Of a stretch of DNA of 64,000 bases, positions 1 to 8,476 are shown one piece after another. Under the pieces are notes generated by a model that searched no databases, was not told the origin of the DNA, and saw only the letters and a program-made list of their open reading frames with translations. Both the position numbers and the translations under genes were made by a program. The stretch spans positions 496,001-560,000 of the forward strand of contig NZ_JAJALK010000002.1 of NCBI RefSeq assembly GCF_020523825.1, given 5' to 3'. Source of the stretch: Methylobacterium brachiatum. Lineage in GTDB: Bacteria > Pseudomonadota > Alphaproteobacteria > Rhizobiales > Beijerinckiaceae. How positions within the stretch are numbered: the first letter of the stretch is position 1; each line of letters opens with the position of its first letter.

Positions 1-2612
1 CGCCCTACGACACTTACGTCGACAGCGTTCGCCCGTTCCTGGGCAAGCGCCTGACGGAGCTCGGAGGGTTCGTGCTGTTCACCGGGGCGGTCGCCCTGAC
101 CGTCGCCCTGGCCACGTGGTCGATCGACGACCCGAGCCTCAACCACGCCACCGACCATCCGGCCCACAACGTGCTCGGCCAGCCGGGCGCCGTCGTGGCT
201 GACCTCGCCATGCAGATCCTGGGGCTCGGCGCCCTCGCCTTCGTGTTGCCCCCCGTCCTCTGGGGCGTGCGGCTGATGCGCGAGCGCGACCTGCCGCAGG
301 GAGGCATGCGCCTGGCGCTCTGGATCATCGGCTTCTGCGCGGCGAGCGCCGTGGCGAGCGCCCTGCCGCCCACGGCCCGCTGGCCGCTCCCGACCGGGCT
401 CGGCGGCGTGGCCGGCGACGGCCTGCTGTCGATGGCCCGGGTGATCGTCGGGGCGGTGTCCTCGGCGGCCGCCCATCTCGTCGGCTTCGTCTACGCCGCG
501 GTGGCGATCCTCAGCCTCACCGGCGCCTGCCGGTTCGGGACCGTCGAGGAGGAATCCTTCCACGACGAGCCCTATCCCGCCCGGCATCCGGCCCTGCGGG
601 GCCGCGACGAGCGCGAGGATGCCGATGAGCCGAGCCTCGGCCTCGTGGGCATCGGCGCCCTCGCCCAGGGCCTGATGCGGATGCGCGTCGCCCTGGCGCG
701 GCGGATCGAGACCTGGCGGACCGGCCGGGCCGAGCCGTTCGACAGCGCCTCGCCGGCGCTCGCGGCGCGCCGCGCCTTCACGGATGCGGACCTGCCCTGG
801 GCCGAGCACCTGCCCGAGGCGCCGCAGGCGGGCCCGGAGCGGCGCGAGCCGGTGTTCGAGTCGCACGACGAGCCGGTCGCGGCGCCCGCCCGCCGGGTCG
901 CCCTGCCGCCGGACGACGACGAGCCGGACGCGTTCGAGGCCCCTGCCCGGCCGGCGGCACCGCGCGCCCCGGAGCCGACCGCCTCGCGGGTCGCGGCGCC
1001 GGCCGCCGCGCCGGTCCCGGCCCGCCGGGCGCCCGCGCCGCAGATGCGGCCCGAGGATTACGCCCTGCCGGCCCTCGACCTGCTGGCCGCCCCGCGCGGT
1101 CCCTCGCCGGCGAGCCTGGTCTCGGCCGATGCCCTGGAGCAGAACGCGACCCTGCTCGAGGCGACGCTGGGCGATTTCGGCGTGCGCGGCGACATCCTGG
1201 CGGTGCGCCCCGGCCCGGTCGTGACCCTCTACGAGCTGGAGCCGGCCCCCGGCACCAAGTCGAGCCGCGTGATCGCGCTGGCCGACGATATCGCCCGGTC
1301 CATGTCGGCGGTCTCAGCCCGCGTCGCCGTGGTCCCTGGCCGCAACGCCATCGGCATTGAGTTGCCCAATGCCAAGCGCGAGACGGTGTTTCTGCGCGAG
1401 CTCCTGGCCTCCACGGATTTCGCCGAGAGCAAGCACAAGCTCGCCTTGTGCCTCGGCAAGAACATCGGCGGCGAGCCGATCATCGCCGACCTCGCCCGGA
1501 TGCCGCACCTCCTGGTCGCCGGCACCACTGGCTCGGGCAAGTCGGTGGCGATCAACACCATGATCCTGTCGCTGCTCTACCGTCTGAAGCCGGAAGAGTG
1601 CCGTCTGATCATGGTCGATCCCAAGATGCTGGAACTGTCCGTCTATGACGGCATCCCGCACCTCCTCTCCCCCGTCGTGACCGACCCCAAGAAGGCGGTG
1701 ATCGCCCTCAAATGGGCCGTGCGCGAGATGGAGGAGCGCTACAAGAAGATGTCCAAGATCGCGGTGCGGAACATCGACGGCTACAATGCCCGCGTCTCGG
1801 AGGCCGCCGCCCGCGGCGAGGTGCTGACCCGGACCGTGCAGACCGGCTTCGACCGGCAGACCGGCGAGGCGATCTACGAGGACGAGGCCATGGACCTCGC
1901 CCCCCTCCCCTACATCGTGATCGTGGTCGATGAGATGGCCGACCTGATGATGGTGGCGGGCAAGGACATCGAGGGCGCGATCCAGCGTTTGGCCCAGATG
2001 GCGCGTGCGGCCGGCATCCACCTGATCATGGCCACGCAACGCCCGTCGGTGGACGTGATCACCGGCACGATCAAGGCGAACTTCCCGACCCGGATCTCTT
2101 TCCAGGTCACCAGCAAGATCGACTCGCGCACGATCCTGGGCGAGATGGGCGCCGAGCAGCTGCTCGGTCAGGGCGACATGCTGTTCATGGCCGGCGGCGG
2201 GCGCACGACGCGCGTGCACGGGCCGTTCTGCTCGGACAGCGAGGTCGAGAGCGTGGTCGCCCACCTCAAGCGCCAGGGCCGCCCCTCCTACCTCGACGCC
2301 GTCACCGCCGACGACGAGGAGGCCGCCTCCGAGAAGGGCGCAAAGGGCAAGGCCGGCGCGGCCGAGCTGGAACTCGACGGTGCCGTGTTCGACCAGGGCT
2401 CCTTCGGCGAGGCCGGCGGCGACCTCTACGACCAGGCCGTGCAGGTGGTTCTGCGCGACCAGAAGGCGTCGACCAGCTACATCCAGCGCCGCCTCCAGAT
2501 CGGCTACAACCGCGCCGCCTCCCTGATGGAGCGGATGGAGACCGAGGGCATCGTCGGCCCGGCCAACCACGCCGGCAAGCGCGAGATCCTGCTGGAGGAG
2601 GCTGCGGGCTGA
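1..2612 (+). CDS. ftsK: DNA translocase FtsK (5' end missing)
   Basis: Hexameric ATPase that pumps DNA during chromosome segregation at the division septum. The frame is open from base 3, and the residues upstream of the first GTG (72) still look like FtsK, so the true start lies outside the window. Visible parts are hydrophobic N-terminal segments, a long Pro/Ala/Arg-rich linker (about nt 560-1050), the motor with Walker A GSGKS at nt 1531-1545 and Walker B VVDEMAD near nt 1925, the [11 protein letters not shown] segment, and a C-terminal winged-helix gamma domain (about nt 2430-2600). Gamma normally reads KOPS and contacts XerD. The stop is followed by REP-like palindromes rather than a T-tailed terminator. 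Confidence 0.96.
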   Translation, partial: PYDTYVDSVRPFLGKRLTELGGFVLFTGAVALTVALATWSIDDPSLNHATDHPAHNVLGQPGAVVADLAMQILGLGALAFVLPPVLWGVRLMRERDLPQGGMRLALWIIGFCAASAVASALPPTARWPLPTGLGGVAGDGLLSMARVIVGAVSSAAAHLVGFVYAAVAILSLTGACRFGTVEEESFHDEPYPARHPALRGRDEREDADEPSLGLVGIGALAQGLMRMRVALARRIETWRTGRAEPFDSASPALAARRAFTDADLPWAEHLPEAPQAGPERREPVFESHDEPVAAPARRVALPPDDDEPDAFEAPARPAAPRAPEPTASRVAAPAAAPVPARRAPAPQMRPEDYALPALDLLAAPRGPSPASLVSADALEQNATLLEATLGDFGVRGDILAVRPGPVVTLYELEPAPGTKSSRVIALADDIARSMSAVSARVAVVPGRNAIGIELPNAKRETVFLRELLASTDFAESKHKLALCLGKNIGGEPIIADLARMPHLLVAGTTGSGKSVAINTMILSLLYRLKPEECRLIMVDPKMLELSVYDGIPHLLSPVVTDPKKAVIALKWAVREMEERYKKMSKIAVRNIDGYNARVSEAAARGEVLTRTVQTGFDRQTGEAIYEDEAMDLAPLPYIVIVVDEMADLMMVAGKDIEGAIQRLAQMARAAGIHLIMATQRPSVDVITGTIKANFPTRISFQVTSKIDSRTILGEMGAEQLLGQGDMLFMAGGGRTTRVHGPFCSDSEVESVVAHLKRQGRPSYLDAVTADDEEAASEKGAKGKAGAAELELDGAVFDQGSFGEAGGDLYDQAVQVVLRDQKASTSYIQRRLQIGYNRAASLMERMETEGIVGPANHAGKREILLEEAAG

Positions 2613-3018
2613 GCCTCTTTGGGCTCGGCCGGGGGGCGGCTTCCTGTCGCCTCCGCGCCCCGATGCTCAGCCATCGCACCTTGCTGGCCGCGACAGGCCC
2701 CCTCTCCCGGGCGGGAGAGGGTTGGGGTGAGGGAAGCGCCCTCTCCGGATAGACCTGTCCCCTCACCCTGTCCCTCTCCCGCACGGGAGAGGGGACCCGC
2801 GCCTCATCCGGAGATGCCTGGACCCAGTCGTCCAGGGAAGAGGGGTTGGCAAAGACGCACGCGTCCGCCCGCCGGTCTCATCGGGAGCGATGCGTGAACC
2901 GCACGGTCCCGCGCGCAAGGCTTCGGGATCCCGGCTGAGGCAACGAAGGCAAAATCCCACGAAAAAATCGCCCCTCTCGCGGAACCTCCCCGCAAGGCAA
3001 ACGTTACGCGCGTGCGAG
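2613..3018. other. intergenic region between ftsK and the small heat-shock genes
   Basis: No gene is supported here. The first half carries two REP-like palindromes, listed separately. The second half is more A-rich (about 2935-2975) and should hold the promoter of the heat-shock gene, but I cannot align a convincing RpoH-type -35/-10 pair by eye. Confidence 0.5.
2700..2793. repeat. pair of REP-like palindromes (CTCTCCCG...CGGGAGAG)
   Basis: Two near-identical inverted repeats with 10-bp arms CCCTCTCCCG/CGGGAGAGGG and 2-nt loops lie at 2700-2721 and 2772-2793. The second has the same core and flank as the copy at 55875-55898. There is no T-run, so these look like a dispersed extragenic palindrome family, although they could also shield the ftsK mRNA 3' end. 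Confidence 0.75.
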
Positions 3019-3106
3019 GCTCGGAAACGAGCTCGCCTGTTGGGCGCCGGCCATGGTGTCCGGCGTCTCTTGTAGTCACGTTGCTCAATGGAGGATGTGG
3101 TTATGA
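3019..3106 (+). promoter_or_regulatory. ROSE-like RNA thermometer in the 5' leader of the hsp20 gene
   Basis: Three consecutive hairpins can be drawn. The first is GCTCG-GAAA-CGAGC at 3019-3032. The second has a 7-bp stem (3044-3050 with 3060-3066) and a 9-nt loop. In the third, 3070-3085 pairs with 3092-3106 around a 6-nt loop. The third holds the ROSE signature TTGCT (3081-3085) opposite the SD core AGGA (3092-3095), with G3083 bulged. The helix continues through G.U, A-U and C-G pairs to mask the ATG at 3103. In rhizobial ROSE elements this hairpin blocks ribosome binding at normal temperature and melts on heat shock. The pairing is seen in the sequence; function is inferred. Confidence 0.85.
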
Positions 3107-3627
3107 GGACTTACGACGTTGCGCCCCTGTTCCGGTCGTCCATCGGGTTCGACCGTCTGTTCGAGCTGCTGAACCAGCCCGAGCGCGTCGAGACCACGGC
3201 CGCCTGGCCGCCCTACAACATCGAGAAGGTCGCGGACGACCAGTATCGGATCACCATGGCGGTTGCGGGCTTCACGCCCGACGAGATCGAGCTGACCCAG
3301 CAGGACACGGTGCTGCTCGTGTCGGGCCAGAAGAAGACGCCGGAGAACGAGCGGCAATACCTGCACCGCGGCATCGCGGCCCGCACGTTCCGTCAGACCT
3401 TCAACCTGGCCGACCACGTGAAGGTCGTGGGTGCGAACCTGGAGAACGGGCTCCTGACCGTCGAGCTCAAGCGCGAGGTGCCGGAGGCCCTGAAGCCCCG
3501 TCGCATCGCCATCGGCGGCGTCACGGCCACGTCCGGGCAGGACAACGCGCCCGCGCAGATCACCGAGAGCAAGGTCGCGCAGGCCAAGGCCGCCGAACCC
3601 CGGGTCGCCGAAGCCAAGGCCGCCTGA
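3103..3627 (+). CDS. Hsp20/alpha-crystallin small heat-shock protein (thermometer-controlled)
   Basis: ATP-independent holdase chaperone of the IbpA/HspA class. The 174-residue product starts MRTYDVAPLFRSSIGFDRLF, typical of rhizobial class A sHsps. An alpha-crystallin domain follows at about residues 35-130 (YRITMAVAGF..., then GLLTVELKRE as the last strands), with an Ala/Lys-rich tail. I chose ATG 3103 over the in-frame ATG 3088 because GGAGG (3090-3094) sits 8 nt before it and because the earlier ATG falls inside the thermometer loop. A second sHsp follows 152 nt downstream. Confidence 0.93.
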   Translation: MRTYDVAPLFRSSIGFDRLFELLNQPERVETTAAWPPYNIEKVADDQYRITMAVAGFTPDEIELTQQDTVLLVSGQKKTPENERQYLHRGIAARTFRQTFNLADHVKVVGANLENGLLTVELKREVPEALKPRRIAIGGVTATSGQDNAPAQITESKVAQAKAAEPRVAEAKAA

Positions 3628-3779
3628 TCGCGGCCGGTCCGAGCCCGGGCCGCCCGATCCGCGGACCGCCCGGGTTCCCCGCTTTGGACGAACGCCATCC
3701 CTCGGGGGCCCGCAGGCCCGCGGGCCGCCGACGGTCGATCCCATGAGATGCCCATGATGCCAAACTGAAGGAGGTCCCT

Positions 3780-4307
3780 ATGAGCGTGAGAGATCTGATT
3801 CCGTGGAACCGCACGACCGGAACCCCGGCGCCGACCGCCCTGTCGAACGAGGCGGCCAATCCTTTCCTGACGCTCCACCGCGAGGTGAACCGCCTGTTCG
3901 ACGACGTGTTCACCGGGTTCGGCTCGGTTCCGAGCCTGGCCAATCGCAGCTTCGGCTGGCCCAATGTCGAGCTGGTCGAGGCAGATGGCGGGCTGCGGCT
4001 CTCGGCCGAGCTTCCCGGCCTCGACGAGAAGGACGTCGAGCTCCTGGTCGAGGACGGCGTGCTGACCCTGCGGGGCGAGAAGCGCGCCGAGAACACCGAC
4101 AAGGCGCGCGGCTACTCGGAGCGCAGCTACGGCCGCTTCGAGCGGGTGATCGCCCTGCCCTTCCCGGTCGAGGAAGAGAAGGTCGAAGCGTCGTTCCGCA
4201 ACGGCGTGCTCACCGTGACGCTGCCGCGCTCGGAAAAGGCGCCGGAGCGGGGCCGCCGCATCGCCATCAACAGCGGCAACAACGGCGGCCAGAAGACGGC
4301 GCATTGA
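3780..4307 (+). CDS. Hsp20/alpha-crystallin small heat-shock protein
   Basis: Second sHsp, 175 residues. The N-terminal arm contains NPFLTLHREVNRLFDDVFTGFG, followed by an alpha-crystallin domain at about residues 60-160 (ELPGLDEKDVELLVEDGVLTLRGEKR, then FRNGVLTVTLPRSE). It belongs to a different subclass from the upstream sHsp, closer to HspC/Hsp18 types. A strong SD AAGGAGGT (3768-3775) lies 4 nt before ATG 3780. I find no ROSE signature here, so heat control would have to come from the promoter or the upstream transcript. Confidence 0.93.
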   Translation: MSVRDLIPWNRTTGTPAPTALSNEAANPFLTLHREVNRLFDDVFTGFGSVPSLANRSFGWPNVELVEADGGLRLSAELPGLDEKDVELLVEDGVLTLRGEKRAENTDKARGYSERSYGRFERVIALPFPVEEEKVEASFRNGVLTVTLPRSEKAPERGRRIAINSGNNGGQKTAH

Positions 4308-4538
4308 GGCGCGCCGCCGCTCGGGCGGGATCACGACGCCTGACGCGGTGGCCCGGCCCGGACCGGCAGGACGATCGAGCGAGGACCTGCCGGCCGTGCC
4401 GGCCGCCCTGGAGCCGGCCCAGACCGCCTGGCGGCCGGGGCCGGCTCTCGGTCCTTGGTCTGACGCGCTCGCCCGTGCCGAACCGCAATTCCCCGGGCGG
4501 CGAGCGGTTCAGCCTTCGCTGACGAGCAGGAGGGTCGC

Positions 4539-4955
4539 ATGCAGCCAATCGATACAACCCCGATCGACACGCATATCGAGCGCCTCGGCCCGATGGCCGC
4601 GGCCAACCTGAGGGCGACCGCGGTCGACCCGTTCGAGGCCTTCGTGGCGCCGGGCGACGTGTTCCGGCATCCCCGGGAGGTCCTGTCCTATCCCGGCCTG
4701 TCGCGGGCCGAGAAGCGGGCGATCCTGGCCTCCTGGGCCTCGGACGCGCGCGCCGTGGATTCCTGCCCGACGCTGCGCTGCCTGCCCGGCTGCCGCGCCG
4801 AGCCGGTGCCGATCGACGACGTCCTGGCCGCGCTCCAGGCGCTGGACGGCACGCCCGCGCCCAGCGGACAGGCGACCGGCAAGGCGCGGATCCCGGTGGT
4901 GCTCGGCCGCCGCCTGCGGCGCGGCTTGGCAGCCCGGGACGCCGTGCTGAACTGA
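4539..4955 (+). CDS. uncharacterised protein with a WA-x-D helical motif
   Basis: 138 residues, no membrane segment or signal peptide. AGGAGGG lies about 8 nt before ATG 4539. The middle carries VFRHPREVLSYPGLSRAEKR followed by AILASWASD and, later, DDVLAALQALD. The same pattern (VF..P..VL..P.L...KR.IL..WA.D...AL.AL) recurs at the C-terminus of the gene at 5395, so the two share a small domain. It sits with the next two genes downstream of the sHsps on the same strand; a stress role is a guess from context only. Confidence 0.8.
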   Translation: MQPIDTTPIDTHIERLGPMAAANLRATAVDPFEAFVAPGDVFRHPREVLSYPGLSRAEKRAILASWASDARAVDSCPTLRCLPGCRAEPVPIDDVLAALQALDGTPAPSGQATGKARIPVVLGRRLRRGLAARDAVLN

Positions 4956-4971
4956 GACCCGGAGGCGATCG

Positions 4972-5325
4972 ATGACGACCTTCGACCTGAAGGACCGCTA
5001 TCGGTGGTCGGCCCGGCTCCGGCGCAGCCGGGCCGCGCCGCCGGCCGAGGCGGCGGAGCGGGCGACCTGGTCCACCCTCACGGGCTGGATCGCGTCCGCC
5101 GCCCTCTGCCTCGCCCTGGCGGCCCTCAGCCCGGCGCCGGCCATGCCCTGGGTCCTGGCGGGATTGCTGAGCGTGTCGGGCTTCGTCTGGCTCGGCGCCG
5201 CGATCACCCGGGCCGGGCCGCCGGCCAACGCCACGCACCTCACCGCCTGGGACGCCGCCCTCCTCGCCTTCGCGGCGAGCTTCGGCGTCCAATCCGCGGC
5301 GCGCCTCGGGCTGCTGGGCGCCTGA
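4972..5325 (+). CDS. small predicted integral membrane protein
   Basis: 117 residues with a charged, Arg-rich N-terminus (about 40 residues), then three hydrophobic stretches (roughly 38-58, 60-78 and 92-112). It begins 16 nt after the preceding stop with GGAGGCGATCG upstream, so it is probably co-transcribed. No family is recognised; orientation and function are unknown. Confidence 0.75.
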   Translation: MTTFDLKDRYRWSARLRRSRAAPPAEAAERATWSTLTGWIASAALCLALAALSPAPAMPWVLAGLLSVSGFVWLGAAITRAGPPANATHLTAWDAALLAFAASFGVQSAARLGLLGA

Positions 5326-5394
5326 GCGCACCGCATCACCACCATCGCGCCGCCCGACGGCCCGGCTGTCGGGCGCCGCTTCAGGGAGGCACCT

Positions 5395-6150
5395 ATGCAG
5401 ACGACCATTCAGGATCGCGTGATCGGACTCGGACACAACAATCCCCCCGCCTTCATCGCCACGGCCCCGTGGCTCGCCGGCCGGAAGGCCCTGATCCGGC
5501 GCCAGCAGCGCCCGGTGGAGACCTCGGGCCGCGCCCGGGAAGGCACCTGGGTCCTCACCTTCGCGCGCGAGACGCCGCCCGAGATCGAGCCGCTGATGGG
5601 CTGGACCGGCGGCAGCGACCCCCTCGCCACGGATGTCCGGCTCACCTTCCCGACCCGGGCGCAGGCCATCGCGTATGCGGAGCGCCAGGGCCTCGACTAC
5701 GATGCGGATCCGGACCCCGCCGAGGCACCCCGCAAACGCCCGGTCGGCGCGGCGCGCTCGGATGATCGGCGGCACCCCGAACGCGCGCCGCTTCGGGTGG
5801 TGCTCGGCCGGAAACAGGCGCCGGCCGCGCCGCCGGACTTTCCGGACGGGCCGGAGCTGGAACGGGCGCTGGTCAATCCGGCCGCGGTCTTCGCCACGCC
5901 GTCCGCCGTGCTGAACCACCCGCGGCTGCTGCGCGAAGGGAAGCGCGAAATCCTGCGGCGGTGGGCCTGGGACGAGTACCTGAAGGAGGTCGCCGCCGCC
6001 GAAGGCATGGCCGAGGGCGAGCCCTCGCAGCTCGAAGCGGTCAAGGCCGCGCTCCTGGCGCTCGGCGAGACCTGGCGTCCGAAACCCTCCGCCCCGGCGG
6101 TCGCCGTGCCGGTGCCGCAGGAGGACGAGGAGATGGTCCTCGCCGCGTGA
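5395..6150 (+). CDS. NDUFS4-like (ETC complex I) domain fused to a WA-x-D domain
   Basis: 251 residues. The start is GLGHNNPP-rich, as in many alphaproteobacterial proteins. Residues about 25-105 resemble the ETC complex I subunit conserved region (NDUFS4 family): TWVLTFARETPPEIEPLMGW, then SDPLATDVRLTFPTRAQAIA and YAERQGLDYD. After a basic linker, residues about 155-225 repeat the VF..P..VL..P.L...KR.IL.RWA.DEY pattern shared with the gene at 4539. SD GGGAGGCACCT precedes ATG 5395. Complex I membership is not implied, since no nuo genes are near. The fusion is unusual. Confidence 0.8.
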   Translation: MQTTIQDRVIGLGHNNPPAFIATAPWLAGRKALIRRQQRPVETSGRAREGTWVLTFARETPPEIEPLMGWTGGSDPLATDVRLTFPTRAQAIAYAERQGLDYDADPDPAEAPRKRPVGAARSDDRRHPERAPLRVVLGRKQAPAAPPDFPDGPELERALVNPAAVFATPSAVLNHPRLLREGKREILRRWAWDEYLKEVAAAEGMAEGEPSQLEAVKAALLALGETWRPKPSAPAVAVPVPQEDEEMVLAA

Positions 6151-6156
6151 TCCACC

Positions 6157-6849
6157 TCAGGGCGGATCGAGGCCGAGCTCGGTCTTCAAGCCGGCCCAGC
6201 CGCGCCGGGTGACCTGCACGGCCCGCGTCGTCTCCGAGCGCCGCAGCCAGCCTTTCGCGCAGAGCTGGCGCATGAGCTGCACGCCGAGCGGACCGGCGAG
6301 ATGGTGCTCGCGCTCGGTCCAATCGAGGCACGCCCGCGCCAGCCCATGCCGGCCCGGCCTGAGTTGGTGGACCTCCACGCCCAGGCCGGCGAACCAGGCG
6401 AGGCCGGCGGCTGGCAGATCGTAACGCTGGCCCTCCGCGGGGCTGAGATAGCCCCGCTCCACCAGGGCACCCGTGACGGCGACGCCCAGCCGACCGGCCA
6501 GGTGATCGTAGCAGCAGCGGGCGAATCCGAGGTCCCGCGCGTCCCGGGTTGAGGGCCTCGACCGGACAGGGCCCGTCGCGCCGATCGCCGCGAGCGATTC
6601 CAGCGCCAGGGCAACCTGGGAGCCGGCCAGGCGATAGTAGCGATGGCGGCCCTGGGTCTCGACTGCCAGGAGGCCGCCCGCCAGCAGCTTGCCGAGATGC
6701 GAACTCGCGGTCTGCGCCGTGACGCCGGCCGCCCAGGCCAGATCTCCGGCGGGCCGCGCCCGGCCATCGAGCAGTTGCATCAGCATCAGGGATCGCGCCG
6801 GGTCCGCGATCAGGAACGCCGCCGTGGCGAGACTCGGTTGCGGATTCAT
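6157..6849 (-). CDS. ArsR-family winged-helix transcriptional regulator
   Basis: 230 residues from ATG 6849 (MNPQPSLATAAFLIADPARS). The frame extends to 6921, but that part is Arg-rich and not conserved in style. The N-terminal third is an ArsR-like helix-turn-helix (PARSLMLMQLLDGRARPAGD, AGVTAQTASSHLGKLLAGGL) with a wing (RHRYYRL). The long C-terminal part holds GFARCCYDHLAGRLGVAVT, and these cysteines could bind a metal or effector. It converges with the gene at 5395 and diverges from the broken SnoaL-like gene, which it may control. Confidence 0.85.
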   Translation of the reverse strand: MNPQPSLATAAFLIADPARSLMLMQLLDGRARPAGDLAWAAGVTAQTASSHLGKLLAGGLLAVETQGRHRYYRLAGSQVALALESLAAIGATGPVRSRPSTRDARDLGFARCCYDHLAGRLGVAVTGALVERGYLSPAEGQRYDLPAAGLAWFAGLGVEVHQLRPGRHGLARACLDWTEREHHLAGPLGVQLMRQLCAKGWLRRSETTRAVQVTRRGWAGLKTELGLDPP

Positions 6850-6975
6850 GGTCGATCTCCAGCGCAGCCGACCCATCCTGCCACCGGAGCGGCGTGGATG
6901 CTTCGACACGCATCGAAGCATCCGGCCTCAAGCCGCCTTTAGGATTCCGGTCATCGCTACCGATCCGAGGCCGCC

Positions 6976-7406
6976 ATGACCGATACCACCGAGGCCGACA
7001 TCCGCCACATCTACGAACGCTGGCACGCGACGGTGCGGGGCCGCGACATCGACGGTCTGACGGCACTCTATACGAGGACGCCGTCCTGGAGAGCCCGCTG
7101 GTCTTCGCCGAGTCGGGCGGCGGCGCCTCCGGGATCCTGAGGGGCAAGGCGGCGATCCGGCGCTTCTTCGATGCCTCGCTGCGCAAGCCCGGGAGCGTAC
7201 TCGGCCGCTGGTACCGCACCGGCACTTTCTTCTCTGACGGCCGACAGCTCGTCTGGGAATATCCCCGCGCCACGCCGGAGGGCGATCAGGTCGATCTGGT
7301 CGAGGTGATGGATCTCGCGGCCGGGCTCATCGCCCACCACCGGGTCTATTGGGGCTGGGTCGGGTTCCGGGCGCTGGCACCGGGCCTGAACGGACCGGTC
7401 GGGTGA
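6976..7406 (+). pseudogene. SnoaL/NTF2-like protein, apparent 1-nt frameshift
   Basis: ATG 6976 opens MTDTTEADIRHIYERWHATV followed by RGRDIDGLTALY, a classic SnoaL-like start, in frame 1. The rest of the domain (EDAVLESPLVFAESGGGASG ... VYWGWVGFRALAPGL) lies in frame 3 from about 7071. Restoring one base between 7070 and 7072 (as in CTCTATGACGAGGAC) joins them as LYDEDAVLESP. The gene is therefore either a recent pseudogene or carries a sequencing indel. It is divergent from the ArsR-like gene. The intact product would be about 143 residues, with a small cone-shaped fold of unknown substrate. Confidence 0.7.
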
Positions 7407-7421
7407 TCGGTCGCCCTCGGC

Positions 7422-8462
7422 TCACGCCACCGAGAACCGGAATGTCGTGACCGCCCGGAACACCTCCCCCGGCCGCAGGACCGCGGAGGGGAAGCCCGGC
7501 TGGTTCGGGGCGTCCGGAAACCCTTGCGTCTCGAAGCAGACGCCGTCGCCGGAGCGGTAGATCCGGCCGGAGGGGCCGATCAGCGTACCGTCCAGGTTGT
7601 TGCCGGTGTAGAGCTGCAGGGCCGGCTGGGTGGTCGCCACGTCGAGCCGCCGGCCGCTGGCGGGATCGATGCAGGTCGCGGCCGGGCGCAGGGTGCCGGC
7701 GGGGCCGCGCAGCACGAAGGTGTGGTCGTAGCCCTTGGCGAAGGCCAGTTGCGGATCGCCGACCCGGATGCGCTCGCCCAGCGCGTGCGGGGTGCGGAAA
7801 TCGAACGGGGTGCCGGCCAATGCCCGGATGTCGCCGGTGGGGACCTGCGTCGCGTCGGTGGGGGTGAACGCGTCGGCCTCGAGCTGGACCACGTGGTCGA
7901 GGACGCTGCCGGCCCCCTCCCCGGCGAGGTTGAAGTAGCTGTGATTGGTGAGGTTCAGGACCGTCGGCAGGTCGGTCACGGCCTCGTAAGCGATGCGCAG
8001 CACCCTGTCCTCGGGCAGGCTGTAGCGCACGCGGACGTCGAGATTGCCGGGAAAGCCCTCCTCGCCGTCGGGGGAGCGGCGGGCCAGGCTCAGGCTCGTG
8101 CCGTCGGCCGCCTCCACGCGCCAGAGATGGTTTCCGAAATTCCGGTCGCCGCCATGCAGGGTGTTGGGGCCCTCGTTCACCGGCAGCCGGTAGGTGTGGC
8201 CGTCGAGGCTGAAACGCCCGCCCGCGATGCGGTTGGCGTAGCGCCCGACCACGGCGCCGAAGCTCGGGCTCACCGTCTCGTAGCCCGCCAGCGTGTCGAG
8301 CCCGAGCACGACGTTGGCGCTGCGGCCGGCGCGGTCAGGCACCTCGATCGCCGTGATCACCGCGCCGAAATCGATGACGTGGACGCGCAAGGCTCCCCGG
8401 GCCAGCACGTGCCGGGTGACCGGCTGCCCGTCCGCGGTGACGCCGAAAAGGTCGCCCGGCAT
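7422..8462 (-). CDS. galM: aldose 1-epimerase (galactose mutarotase)
   Basis: Interconverts alpha and beta anomers of hexoses. 346 residues, normal family length. ATG 8462 (MPGDLFGVTADG) is chosen because upstream sequence overlaps the neighbouring gene in another frame. Diagnostic segments are FGAVVGRYANRIAGGRFSLD, the NEGPNTLHGGDRNFGNHLW loop with the family His, LTNHSYFNLAGEG, and ETQGFPDAPNQPGFPSAVLR. The gene starts 14 nt after the stop of the upstream membrane protein, so the two may form an operon. No other galactose genes are nearby. Confidence 0.93.
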   Translation of the reverse strand: MPGDLFGVTADGQPVTRHVLARGALRVHVIDFGAVITAIEVPDRAGRSANVVLGLDTLAGYETVSPSFGAVVGRYANRIAGGRFSLDGHTYRLPVNEGPNTLHGGDRNFGNHLWRVEAADGTSLSLARRSPDGEEGFPGNLDVRVRYSLPEDRVLRIAYEAVTDLPTVLNLTNHSYFNLAGEGAGSVLDHVVQLEADAFTPTDATQVPTGDIRALAGTPFDFRTPHALGERIRVGDPQLAFAKGYDHTFVLRGPAGTLRPAATCIDPASGRRLDVATTQPALQLYTGNNLDGTLIGPSGRIYRSGDGVCFETQGFPDAPNQPGFPSAVLRPGEVFRAVTTFRFSVA

Positions 8463-8476
8463 GCCGCGATCCCCGC

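Noticed and set aside
2700..2793. CTCTCCCG palindromes as intrinsic terminators
   Set aside because: No T-tract on either strand, and the same unit recurs downstream of ftfL, so a repeat family explains them better.
3088..3102. ATG 3088 as start of the first sHsp gene
   Set aside because: It overlaps the SD and lies in the loop of the thermometer hairpin. ATG 3103 has the right SD spacing and gives the usual family N-terminus.
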